Source: Eledone cirrhosa (taxonomy: Eukaryota > Mollusca > Cephalopoda > Octopoda > Eledonidae). Taken from it: a DNA stretch of 64,000 bases. A model generated the notes under the pieces. It was not told the DNA's origin. It made no database searches and was given only the letters and a program-made list of their open reading frames with translations. This document shows positions 34,536 through 43,811 of the stretch, in pieces (position 1 is the first letter of the stretch; the number at the start of each line of letters is the position of its first letter). The position numbers and the translations under genes were made by a program. The stretch spans positions 294,356,025 to 294,420,024 of the forward strand of contig OZ024740.1 in the NCBI GenBank assembly GCA_964016885.1. Reading direction: 5' to 3'.

Positions 34536-35102
34536 GCTCTGATACTGTAAATTTGAATGGAGGATGGAAACTCCACTATTCAGGTGTGGTGCTAGAAATG
34601 ACTGCACAGGTGGGAGTGGGATACTCACAAGCCCCCAGCTGTTAGAATGTGTTTGGACTGGATCCCATTAAGAGGAAGATTTTTGCCTCTTGAAGCTTAG
34701 GCGGTGCAAGTTTATGCACCAGAGAGTCTGAATACAGATTCTTCTTTGATGAAGTCACTGCAGTGTCAGATGTAGTTAAGACAGCCATATATCCTAATGG
34801 AAGAGACTTCCGTGCATATGTTGGCACAGAAAATGCTCAGTATTCAAAATTCGAATTTGTTTTTCTTGTAGAAATTAGAAAAAAAATTGTATAAAGGCAT
34901 TCTGCCTCTATCAGGAGCATGAAAGTTTGTTAACTAAGACCAGGCATTCTCAATATCTAATATGTAATCCTTACTACCACAACTTTGAAATACTGAAATC
35001 TGACAATGTACAGAAAAGATATTAAAATAGTTAAAATTTAACTTAAAAGCTATAAGTGTAAAATGATTTCAGTATTTTTATTTTGATGATATATAATTTT
35101 TC

Positions 35103-35280
35103 GTAACTCTTTTGATACCAACCCAGCCAAAACTAACCCTACCCCTATGAAACAAAATCATCCATTTTAAAAGGTTCCTATTTAAATTTAAATTTTTCCA
35201 TCAGAATTTTGGATAAAAACCATATATTATTACTATCATAGAATTAAAATACTTAATAATTGAAATGGAGTTAGAGTTAA
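35103..35280 (+). mobile_element. piggyBac-type MITE (family 2), diverged
   Basis: Left end TAACTCTTTTGATACCAACC and right end AGTTAGAGTTAA resemble the TTAACTCTTTTGATACC termini of the copy at 40376. The right TTAA is at 35277-35280. Confidence 0.4.
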
Positions 35281-36335
35281 AGAAATTAGTTTACAAAATA
35301 CTTTTTCTCAAAGAAAAATATATTTATTTCTCCACCAGTCCTCCTTGGGCTAAATTATGAAGATATTCAAAATAACACATGATTGAGGTGAAAGTCAATT
35401 TCCCTTTTCCGAGCTGAAAGTCTGAAGAAACTGCTAATATGGATGTTAAAACAGATCATAAAATCCAATGTTCTACTGGGAGCAATTTATCATGGCATCA
35501 GTATTGGGTAAGTTATCATGTCTTTGACAGAATTGAAGGGACCTCAGGGCTTCTGGAAAGGAGAAAGGAAGATATTCTCAAACTGGAGGCCTGGTTCAGA
35601 TGCTTACAACAGCACCCAAGAGCATGTGGTGATGTTGAACCAGACAACAGATTAAGTCTACTGTTCATTTATTTTAAATGAAACTAATGATGAGAAGGGA
35701 ATTAAATTTTAATTTATCTTCTGAAACAAAATAAGTAGCAACAATGAACCTATGTTGCTTTTATCTCCTTGTAATTATATAATATATAATAATGCATTAT
35801 ATATTATGTAAGTATATATATATATTATGTAATTTATTATCTATATGTTAGTATTAAATATTCAAAAACTGATATAATATATATGTAAATCTTCAAAAAC
35901 TGTTTCTTAATAAAATGTTCAGTTTTATCTCAACATCTTAGTATCGTATTGCTAATGTTAAGAAAATGTTTGTAATTTTCATGTAGCCTTTTGAATTGTT
36001 AAAACATCTTGTTTGTATTATAGTGTTTAAAGAAAAGATATATTGTTAAACAGTTATGTAACATGATATGTTTCTAGATAGTGTTTGAAATTGGGTTCAT
36101 AATGATTGCTGAAGAGATCTGCTAACAAAGCAGGTCAAGTGACAGTCTGTTAGTAGATGAGAAACAGCACCAACAGAAGCAAGGTGGCTACATAAAGTAA
36201 TACAGAGCAGTATATACCATTCCTAAGCATTTAACAGCAACCAGCAATGACTTGTTCTTAGTGACTACACATTTAGTTTCTAACATAAATTCTATTTTAA
36301 AAATTCAACTAAATGAAGTTATACAAAGTGTAGCC

Positions 36336-36500
36336 ATAGCTGTATGATTAAGATGTTTGCTTTGCAACCACATGGTTCCAGATTTAATTCCACTATACAG
36401 CCATTTGGTTAAATGTCTTCTACTCTAGCCTTGGATTGACCAATGACTTATGAGTGAAATTTAGTAGATGGAAGCTGTTCATCATATGTATATAATATAA
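36336..36500 (+). repeat. tRNA-derived SINE (family B, Lys-like)
   Basis: Reads TGTAGCCATAGCTGTATGAT, TTGCTTTGCAACCACATGGT and CCAGATTTAATTCCAC (box B region), then the body 'gtcttctactctagcc' and ATGACTTATGAGTGAAATTT. This matches the octopus tRNA-Lys-type SINEs that I recall. Confidence 0.7.
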
Positions 36501-37047
36501 GAGCTTCAGACCAGATGTCCATAGGAACTTTTATATGCTGATGACCTTATTTGTATAGTTGAATCTGGAGTAGAGTTAGAGAAGAAATTCCTAACATGGA
36601 AGCAAAACCTAGAATTATTGAAAGGCCTCAAACTTAGCAAAACATCCTAGTAGAAAAGAAAACAGGTCTCTCTTAACTTTCCATCTGCCTCTTTGATTCC
36701 TTTTGAACCCTTTATTGCCCTCATTCACCCTCTTTTGTATTTGTTGTATCATTGCCCTGCCCAATCAAGGAATGCATTGGGTTTGTTTCAACTCTTTCAG
36801 TACTCTTGTATTCACTGCACCATACTGTTCATATAACAAGAGATATCTTTTGTTCTCTCTGTATTCAGTCCCTCACCTTGTAACCAGCCTTCTCCTCCAT
36901 CACAGTGGCTATGTATGATGAATTGCTTCAGATCTATTTATACCCCATACTTCCTATCATCACTTTCTTTTGTGCTGCCAGGCATTACTTCCTCACTATG
37001 AGGCTACTTCTTATTTCATCCATAATTATATTCCATCATCGATCTCT

Positions 37048-37080
<33 letters not shown>

Positions 37081-37450
37081 GCACACATGTAGCTACTAAT
37101 ACTCTCTCCAGCTCCAGAACTATTTATATTCCAATGCTCTTAGCCATTATTGTCCCTTTTCTATTACTCCTTCTCATCAATACTTCCTCTGTCATCAATT
37201 CAATTTTTCTGTTTCTTCCATCACACTCTTGCACTTGTCACCAATTCATCCAGATCTTTCTTCTGTCATATATCTCTCTTCCATTCCCCCTTTTGATCAT
37301 GGTCCTTGAATGAAAGATATCCCTTGTTATATGTAGGGTAGTGGGTGCACTTTAGTTTTGCCAGATTCAAAGCAAGCTCACTAGTGGTTCCATGAGAAAA
37401 TGCACAAAGTACACTTTCTCAAGTGATTGGTGTTAAAAAGGATCCCCCCC
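36501..37450. other. No gene; pyrimidine-rich stretch with (CT)n
   Basis: 36690-37300 is T/C-rich and holds a (CT)n run at about 37050-37078. The open frames are low-complexity and show no family motif. Confidence 0.5.
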
Positions 37451-37454
37451 CCCC

Positions 37455-37680
37455 TCTCTCTCATCATTGTTGTTTAACATTCATTTTTCATACTAGCATA
37501 GGTTAGACGGCTTGTCCCATTTGAGATAAGTTGGGTGAGGTGACTGTCTTGCTCATACAGAACTGTTTCTGGTTTGGTTTCTATGGTTGGAGCTCTGAGT
37601 TGACCAATGCCTTATGAGTGGAATTTGGTAGATGGAAACTGCAGAAGCCATCATGTACATATATATATATGTGTGTGTGT
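37455..37680 (+). repeat. Chimera of octopus-type repeat head and SINE family B tail
   Basis: Head TTGTTTAACATTCATTTTTC through GGTTTCTATGGTTGG, then directly 'gagttgaccaatgccttatgagtgg', which is the 3' part of family B, and an AT/GT tail. Confidence 0.55.
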
Positions 37681-38109
37681 ACATGTCAATATTTATGTTT
37701 GTGTCTGTATCTCTGTTTATCTCTTCTAATGTAGTTCAACAAAAATAAAAATAAATAATTGTTACAATAAGTACCTGGCTTGAAATGTAAGCACTGAGGT
37801 CAATATGATGTCCTAAATCAAGGCAATGTTCTGCAGCAATGTACAAGACAAGTTCACACACACAAACCTCTTCACCCTCATCAGCTCTCAAACCAGCAAA
37901 ATGGTTTCGCACAATTTAATTGCGAGTACCATTTTAGATTGCTGGATTGTGCAACCTCCTGATATGATGTGTGTATGATAAAACAAACAGCACAGCTAGA
38001 AGGATGAAAGAAGATAAAGAAAAGAAAATAACAGGATATATATATATATACTTCGTTTTTGAATTTGTTTTGCAAGATTTCTTATCCGAAAACGTGTGTT
38101 GAAACAGAT

Positions 38110-38490
38110 ATTGTTATACTTTGTGAGGATCATGCTGCCAATAAAAACACACGCACCTGTTGGTTTTCATTTCAATTTATTATAAATTTCCGGTTGGTTA
38201 GTTCGTTAACCAGATGGTTGTTTATATATTGTCAAAGATCTTTTGTCACACATTCTGTGACCTCCTCAGTGAGGGTTTTTATTTTGTGTCTCTCCTGTAT
38301 TCTGTCTGACATTATCTTGTTTCTTTGTGTTGTGTTCACATGACACACAGAATGTGTGATGAAAGCTTTGACAATATATAAACCATCCGGTTATCGAACC
38401 AACCAACTGGAAATTTATAATAAATTGAAGTGAAAACCAACAGGTGCGTGTGTTTTTATTGGAAGCATGACCCTCCCAAAGTATAACAAT
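38110..38490. repeat. 381-bp inverted repeat (foldback element)
   Basis: The arm 38110-38259 and the arm 38346-38490 are reverse complements with roughly 90% or better identity and a few small indels; the spacer is 86 bp. Both ends read ATTGTTATACTTTG or its complement. It may be a foldback/MITE-type transposon or two copies of one element joined tail to tail. Confidence 0.85.
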
Positions 38491-38554
38491 ATATATATAA
38501 AAATATATAATATTTATATTGCTTTGATATCATCATTTAATATAGCTATATATA

Positions 38555-38725
38555 AAGCCATGTGTGGTTGGCATTAGAAAGGGCATCCGGCTACAGAAAC
38601 CAGGCCAGAAGATCTGTATGAGTAAAACACAGTCTCCTGATCTGACTTGCCTAAAATAGGACAACCTGTCTAACTTATGCTAGTGTGGAAAATGGACATT
38701 AAACAATAATGATGATATATGTACA
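38555..38725 (-). repeat. Octopus-type interspersed repeat, inverted
   Basis: GAAAGGGCATCCGGCTACAG, 'ggacaacctgtctaacttatgctagtgtgg' and the terminal AATAATGATGATA. Confidence 0.7.
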
Positions 38726-38729
38726 GTAT

Positions 38730-39240
38730 ATATAATATATATATATATATATATATTTACATACTGGTTCTAGTCATTTGACAACTGTCATGATGGAGCA
38801 CTGTCTTCAATAGTTTAGACAGGCATTTTGTTTGGAATTTACTTTAGATTTTGCTGTCTGAGACAACAGATTTAGTAAATATGTATGAGTGCGTGACAGA
38901 AAGTGTTGCATTTCATGTTATCCTGTTTTCTTGTCTTCATTGATATAACAGACAAGTTAGTGTTAATATATTTAAAACAAGGAACATCAAAAAGCAACTA
39001 ATATTATTTCAGGCTTATACTGACTTCTTCAGTTAAGTTTAGCCATCACCATATTTACCAAAATATGGATGAGAAATAACACTCAAGGTTATAAGAAAAT
39101 ATAATTATTTAGAGATTAAGTGGTTAAATAATACCACATGCAGTTGCCTCCCCCCAAAGGATTATATCTTGCAAATTATATAACACAGCAAGTATCACTT
39201 AATTTAGCGTGGGAAGATTTATAGTATTTTCTTTGTCAGT
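38730..39240. other. No gene seen
   Basis: AT microsatellite followed by AT-rich unique-looking sequence. Confidence 0.5.
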
Positions 39241-39244
39241 TATA

Positions 39245-39457
39245 CAGGGTGACCATAAAAACACTCCGAGCTTGATTATCACATTGATGTTTGCCGAGCA
39301 AGAAAAGGGGCACACATCAAGTGTTTATGATATCAGCCAATACCACATAAAACTTTGTTAGTTTATTCAAATGTAGCCACCTATATTGTAAGAATATTCA
39401 TTTAAGCTTTCATATTATAAGTATTTGAAACCATGGAGTGTTTTTGTGGTCACCTTG
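39245..39457. mobile_element. Mariner-type MITE, 213 bp, with TA target duplication
   Basis: Terminal inverted repeats of 23 bp (39245-39267 against 39435-39457) match at 21 positions. They start CAGGGTGACCATAAAAACAC on the left. TA flanks the element on both sides (39243-39244, 39458-39459). No coding capacity. Confidence 0.85.
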
Positions 39458-39487
39458 TATATTTACCCCCAGTTTCTTAACAGCTTT

Positions 39488-39712
39488 CAAAACTTTAGAA
39501 CATTTGTATTGCTCTATATTTATTCTTATATTTTCATAGTAAAGGCTTTACTTCTCATAATTATCTCACATAATATCGAATCTATAAGATTTTGATATTA
39601 TTTATTTTTAGAACAATACCTAAACATAAGTATGGTATGAGTGGCCAGTTTGAACAGAAAGAGGTGAGAGAATCCTGACAGGATATGGCCTGTTTAAATG
39701 CTAAAGGGTTAA
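39488..39712 (+). mobile_element. piggyBac-type MITE (family 1)
   Basis: The right end is TAAATGCTAAAGGGTTAA (TTAA at 39709-39712). The left end is eroded (CTTTAGAACATTTGTATTGC). The interior matches the copies at 55084 and 56600 ('cataatatcgaatctataag'). Confidence 0.65.
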
Positions 39713-39739
39713 GTACTATTTATTCACATTTTTTTCTTC

Positions 39740-39945
39740 TTCGCCCACTTATTCCTGAGAGTGTCATGGTGGCAGAGTCCTCAAACATTTCTTCCAGCGA
39801 GTCCTGTCAGAAGCAACTGTCTCCAACTAATTTAGCTGGATCTCCTAGTGAGACTAGCCAAGCTCATGGATGTTATCCAACCATCCTGCAAGTTGGTTTC
39901 AGCCATAAAATCTGTCCAGTGATTCTTTCCTGAGACATTCTAACC
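39740..39945 (-). mobile_element. LINE ORF2 3' fragment, decayed
   Basis: Minus-strand words HMVRMSQERITGQIL and a decayed continuation correspond to the 'HV.RM...R' C-terminal region. The same DNA segment is found at 41455 and, in plus orientation, at 61320. Confidence 0.55.
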
Positions 39946-40090
39946 ATATGCCCTCACAATTTAGTATTTATTTGGAGTTCTTTTAAATACAAGTGTTTTC
40001 TGACCAGTTTCCCTGCTAAAGCTGGGGTACACTTTCCAGACTCTATATATGTTAATGGCAGGTTCAATCATCCTAATGCTATGGTCACTA

Positions 40091-40294
40091 TTAACCTTTT
40101 TGTTATCATATTTCTAATGAAAAACATTGCTAAGGATTTTCAAATAATTTTGAAAATAATCAAGGATTTGGAAGTATTTAGTAGAACATAAAAAAAGGTT
40201 CTTATATAAAGTTATGATGGAAGTATTTAAATAAATATAAACAGTTCTGTATTGCAGAACTAGGTTTCAGGCAGTTTGGTATTAAAAGAGTTAA
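40091..40294 (-). mobile_element. piggyBac-type MITE (family 2), 204 bp
   Basis: TTAA at both ends (40091-40094, 40291-40294). The right terminus GGTATTAAAAGAGTTAA and the left TTAACCTTTTTGTTATC are imperfect inverted repeats. Confidence 0.6.
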
Positions 40295-40375
40295 ATATAA
40301 TTATTTATTCTAATCAAATTAAAATTCAGTGAAGATGTAACATTATCAGATTAAAACTCGGTACTGTAAACATTG

Positions 40376-40911
40376 TTAACTCTTTTGATACCAAACTGCT
40401 TGAAACTGCACTAATTCTGTGATGTGTGTATTTATGGTCCTGTAACTCCTGATAGAGTCGAAGGGGTGTCGTTTTGACATACAGCATTTCTTGGGCATTT
40501 TAAGTCTGGCAGAGTCCATCCCTCTCCAGGCCTGAGTACAGCAGATTTCTTCCAGAGAAAGAGAGGAAGTGAAAAAGAGATGTAGAGGAAGAATCGACCC
40601 CCAGTACTAGACTGGTACTTTTTTATTGACCTCAAAAGGATGAAAGGCAAAGTTGACCTTGGTGGGATTTGAACTCCAAGAGAAGAGAGCCAGAACAAAT
40701 GCCATATAGCATTCTATCCAACTCTGCAAATTTGCTGCCATGGTACTATGATATATAGAGTTTCTTCAAAATTTTATGTAAGAAATTTTGTTAAGTTATG
40801 TTTCAAACACCCACTTAATTATGAAAAAGTTAGTTATATTAATTGAATCTCAACAAATTCTTGGTTTTTCAGCTTGTATTTTTGTTAGAAATATGATAGC
40901 AAAGGGGTTAA
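40376..40911 (+). mobile_element. piggyBac-type MITE (family 2) split by a SINE
   Basis: The left end TTAACTCTTTTGATACC (40376) and the right end AGCAAAGGGGTTAA (to 40911) are inverted relatives with TTAA at both edges. A minus-strand SINE occupies 40434-40737. Confidence 0.6.
40434..40737 (-). repeat. tRNA-derived SINE (family A, long-tailed type)
   Basis: Begins (in reverse) CCTGTAACTCCTGATAGAGT, passes GAATCGACCCCCAGTACTAG and GGGATTTGAACTCC (box B reverse) and ends near 'gcaaatttgctgcc'. The long 3' extension is shared with 42683-42960. Confidence 0.7.
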
Positions 40912-40924
40912 AATATACCTAAAG

Positions 40925-41125
40925 TTAAACAGAACCCATTGACTCAAATTTGGCAGGTAGGGGAGCCTTCATACCTAGAGTTAAACTGACACTCAATGAC
41001 TCAATTATGGCAGATAGGGGAGCCTTGATACCTAGATTTAAACTGACACCTAATGACTCAAATATGGCAGATAGGGGAGCCTTAATACCTAGATTTAAAC
41101 TGACACCCAATGACTCAAATTTAAC
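40925..41125. repeat. 57-bp minisatellite, about 3.5 copies
   Basis: TGGCAG recurs at 40951, 41008 and 41065, giving a period of 57 bp. Each unit carries 'taggggagcctt', 'atacctag' and 'ttaaactgaca'. The period is a multiple of three, so both strands stay open across the array with a 19-residue periodicity. No start-to-stop context suggests a gene. Confidence 0.9.
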
Positions 41126-41454
41126 TTTTACTTTACAAACAACTCTAGTAGACCCATTTATTCAATGACAGTTAATAAAACACAGGGTCAAACATTTAAT
41201 AAGATGATAAGCAAGGGTTTAGTCAAGGACATATGTTGTATTCTCTAGGGTTAGAAAATTAACTCATGTTTTTTGTTAGGGTAGTTAATGTCAGTAACCA
41301 AGGAAAGCAGAATAAACAACTATCACTAAAATCATTGTATATAAATAAGTATTAATTAGTTAATCAAAATTTTTATAATGATATTTTATAGTGCGATTCA
41401 AATGATATAACAAATATATTGATATAACAGTGTAATGAATGTAATCATCATCTT
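41126..41454. other. No gene seen
   Basis: AT-rich sequence without recognised repeats. Confidence 0.5.
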
Positions 41455-41640
41455 CGTTATCCCCACTACCACTACCTTCTTCACCCACTGATTCCTGTGA
41501 GGTTCATGGGGGCAGAGTCCTCAAACGTGCCTTCCAGAGGGTCCTATCAGAAGCAACCACCTCCAAATGATCTGGCTGGATCTCCAAGCGAAACCAGCTG
41601 AGCTCATGGATATTATCCAAGTATCTTAAATATATAATAA
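41455..41640 (-). mobile_element. LINE ORF2 C-terminal fragment
   Basis: The minus strand reads YLDNIHELSWFRLEIQPDHL and EVVASDRTLWKARLRTLPP. 'LGI.P..L..VA.DR..WR..L..LPP' is the usual end of one octopus LINE family as I recall it. Confidence 0.65.
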
Positions 41641-41642
41641 TA

Positions 41643-41789
41643 ATTGTTTCTACTTTAGGCACAAGGCCAGCAATTACCCAGTGCATTACTGGTACTTTAT
41701 TTTATCGACCCCGTAAGGATGAAAGGCAAAGTCAACCTCGGTGGGATTTGAACTCAGATCGTAAAGGGACGTAACTATGCTGGAAAGCA
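41643..41789 (-). repeat. tRNA-derived SINE (family A, young subfamily), 5'-truncated
   Basis: Reverse tail TGTTTCTACTTTAGGCACAA, then TTTATCGACCCCGTAAGGAT and GGGATTTGAACTCAGATCG. It is nearly identical to 56079-56264 but stops before box A. Confidence 0.8.
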
Positions 41790-41795
41790 AAATAT

Positions 41796-42265
41796 AAATA
41801 TATAATAATAATGATTGTGTACAGTGCTCAGGTGCACTACAACTCATCAACGATGCATGTATAGTACATAGAATAATGTACAAATATCAGGAAAGTGAAC
41901 AATGTATGGAAAAAAGAAGGTGTGGGAGCAGACTAGCGTCTTATACCATTAACTGGATTCATTAAAGATTGAAACCAGTGACCAGCTGGTCCATAGTAGA
42001 AAGTTTGTCGTGGTTCAGAAATTCTTTGAGTATCAGGAAGAACCTATCGCTGGCTGTTTTGAGAGTGGTGTGGCGGTCATCTGTCCGGGCAATGTCCATC
42101 TCCTCCAGTCTGTCTGCAGTGGTCTGGACACTGTCAAACATCTGTAATATCGTACAGAAGGCGTCCATCTTGGCGCTGAGCCGGGCAAATATCACACCAC
42201 GTCTGGGTTTCCTGCCTGCCAGTTGGCTTTGCCGATAAAATCTGTCCTTAGACATTCTAACCACG
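41796..42265 (-). mobile_element. LINE-related fragment with CR1-like 3' tail; contains a 100-codon open frame
   Basis: 41796-41885 is the reverse of the LINE tail at 10290-10375. Upstream (in minus orientation) an open frame at 42264-41962 begins MVRMSKDRFYRQSQLAGRKP, resembling the LINE 'HVVRMS..R' block. It continues with an unrecognised acidic, helical-looking stretch ending DQLVTGFNL. Whether this is LINE or captured sequence is unclear. Confidence 0.4.
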
Positions 42266-42302
42266 TGTCTGTAATGTTATTAGTTATTAAATCGTGAAAG
42301 AG

Positions 42303-42512
42303 TGGTGGATTGTCAGAATTACTAAAGGGTCAAACAAATGGTGAGCAGTATTCGTTATGGCCTTTACATTTTGACTTCATAGCATGCTGAGGTCAACTTT
42401 GTCTTTCATCCTTTCAAGAGTCCATAAAGTACCAGTTGCATACATGAGTTGTAATCGACTTACCTTTCCCCACAAATTATTTGACCTTATAACTCAATTA
42501 GAAATCATTAAT
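42303..42512 (+). repeat. tRNA-derived SINE (family A)
   Basis: Head TGGTGGATTGTCAG, core AGGTCAACTTTGTCTTTCAT, tail 'ccttataactcaattagaaatcat'. Confidence 0.7.
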
Positions 42513-42682
42513 TATTAGGTGTTGAAGCAAAATAAATTTATCCCACTTTCTTTCCCATTTATCCATTCAGAAGTGATAAATTACTTCAACAAAATTGTGT
42601 GATTATTATGTCATTAATTACTGTTTTAGTTGACAATGGCAGTGGAATTTTCACAGTTCTAGCTAGCATATGTACAGACCAG

Positions 42683-42960
42683 GGCCCTGTAACTCCTGGT
42701 AGAGTTGCAAGGGCATTATAGTATCACACAGTATTTATAAAGCATTTTAAACCACTCTATGTCTGCCAATTCTTCCAGAGGAGATAGTGATAGTGAGGAA
42801 GTGAGGAAGAACCGACTCAGTACTGGACTGGTATTTTCTTTATCAACTGTGAAAGAATGAAAGGCAAAGTTAACCTTGGCGGGATTTGAACTCAGAGCAT
42901 AAAGAGCTGGAGTGAATACTATAACGCTTTCTATCTGACATTTTAATGACTGCCAAATTT
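42683..42960 (-). repeat. tRNA-derived SINE (family A, long-tailed type)
   Basis: GGCCCTGTAACTCCTGGTAG at the left, AACCGACTCAGTACTGGACT and GGCGGGATTTGAACTCAG inside, the same layout as 40434-40737. Confidence 0.7.
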
Positions 42961-43140
42961 GGTGCCTTTAGCTAGTAAATATTAATTATTTTATTTAAAA
43001 ATTGTTGAGTTATGTCCCTTTAAAAGTAATTTTTGTTAACAGTAAACAGTACTCCAGGTCATGAGTAGGGCAGTTAATGTTTAAAGATGAAATTTATAGT
43101 CACATTGACAATAAAGACTTATTGATAACACTAGCATCGG

Positions 43141-43364
43141 GGCAGTGGATTGGCAGAATTATTAGGGTAGTGGACAGATGTTTAGAAGTATTTCTTTCAG
43201 CTCTTTATGTTCTGAGTTAAAATGCTGCTGAGGTCAGCTTTGCCTTTTCATCATTCTGAGGTTGATAAAATAACATACCAGTCAAATATTGGAGTTGATA
43301 TAATCGACCTCCCCCCAAAAATCACTGGTTTTGCGCTTAAATTACAAACCATTATCATAATTCG
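43141..43364 (+). repeat. tRNA-derived SINE (family A)
   Basis: Head GGCAGTGGATTGGCAGAATT, core GAGGTTGATAAAATAACATA, tail TTGCGCTTAAATTACAAACC. Confidence 0.7.
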
Positions 43365-43767
43365 TTGCACTTACATTACATTCACAATTTTTTTTTTTTG
43401 AACATTCATTAATTCTTTTGGTCATCTTTTGATCATCTTAACTCTTCAGGATATCATTATGCTTAATTTTCCAAATATTTTCAAACAAACTAATTGAGGA
43501 ATCTTTTTAGACACAGCTTCATTGGAGATGTTTTGTTATTTAACAGTTTTAATCTTTAGTGGAGGTCAAACTGTTTCCACTTTGTAAGTCATATTACATG
43601 GGAAGCTAGGTGAGTAATTGTTCAATTCATCATTGAATAAGTTTAGCTTAGGTGTGTGAGAGCCATTGCAAAGTGTATCCATATACCCTGAGCTGGTGTC
43701 TTTGTTTCCGACATTACAGCCCTTTTTATCACAAAAAATTGGTGAGGGACGAGCAAATTTTCATTCC

Positions 43768-43806
43768 AAAAATGTAGACCAGAGAAAAAAAGTTTGCGAA
43801 CCACTG
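43768..43806 (+). mobile_element. Possible hAT-type transposon terminus abutting the satellite
   Basis: GTTTGCGAACCACTG (43792-43806) has the form of a hAT terminal repeat in reverse (CAGTGGTTCGCAAAC). It lies five bases before the first satellite unit. The opposite end was not found. Confidence 0.35.
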
Positions 43807-43811
43807 GCTTA

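Noticed and set aside
35439..35681. 80-codon plus-strand frame
   Set aside because: Overlaps words typical of the octopus-type interspersed repeat (for example TTATCATGTCTTTGACAGAA); probably repeat-derived.
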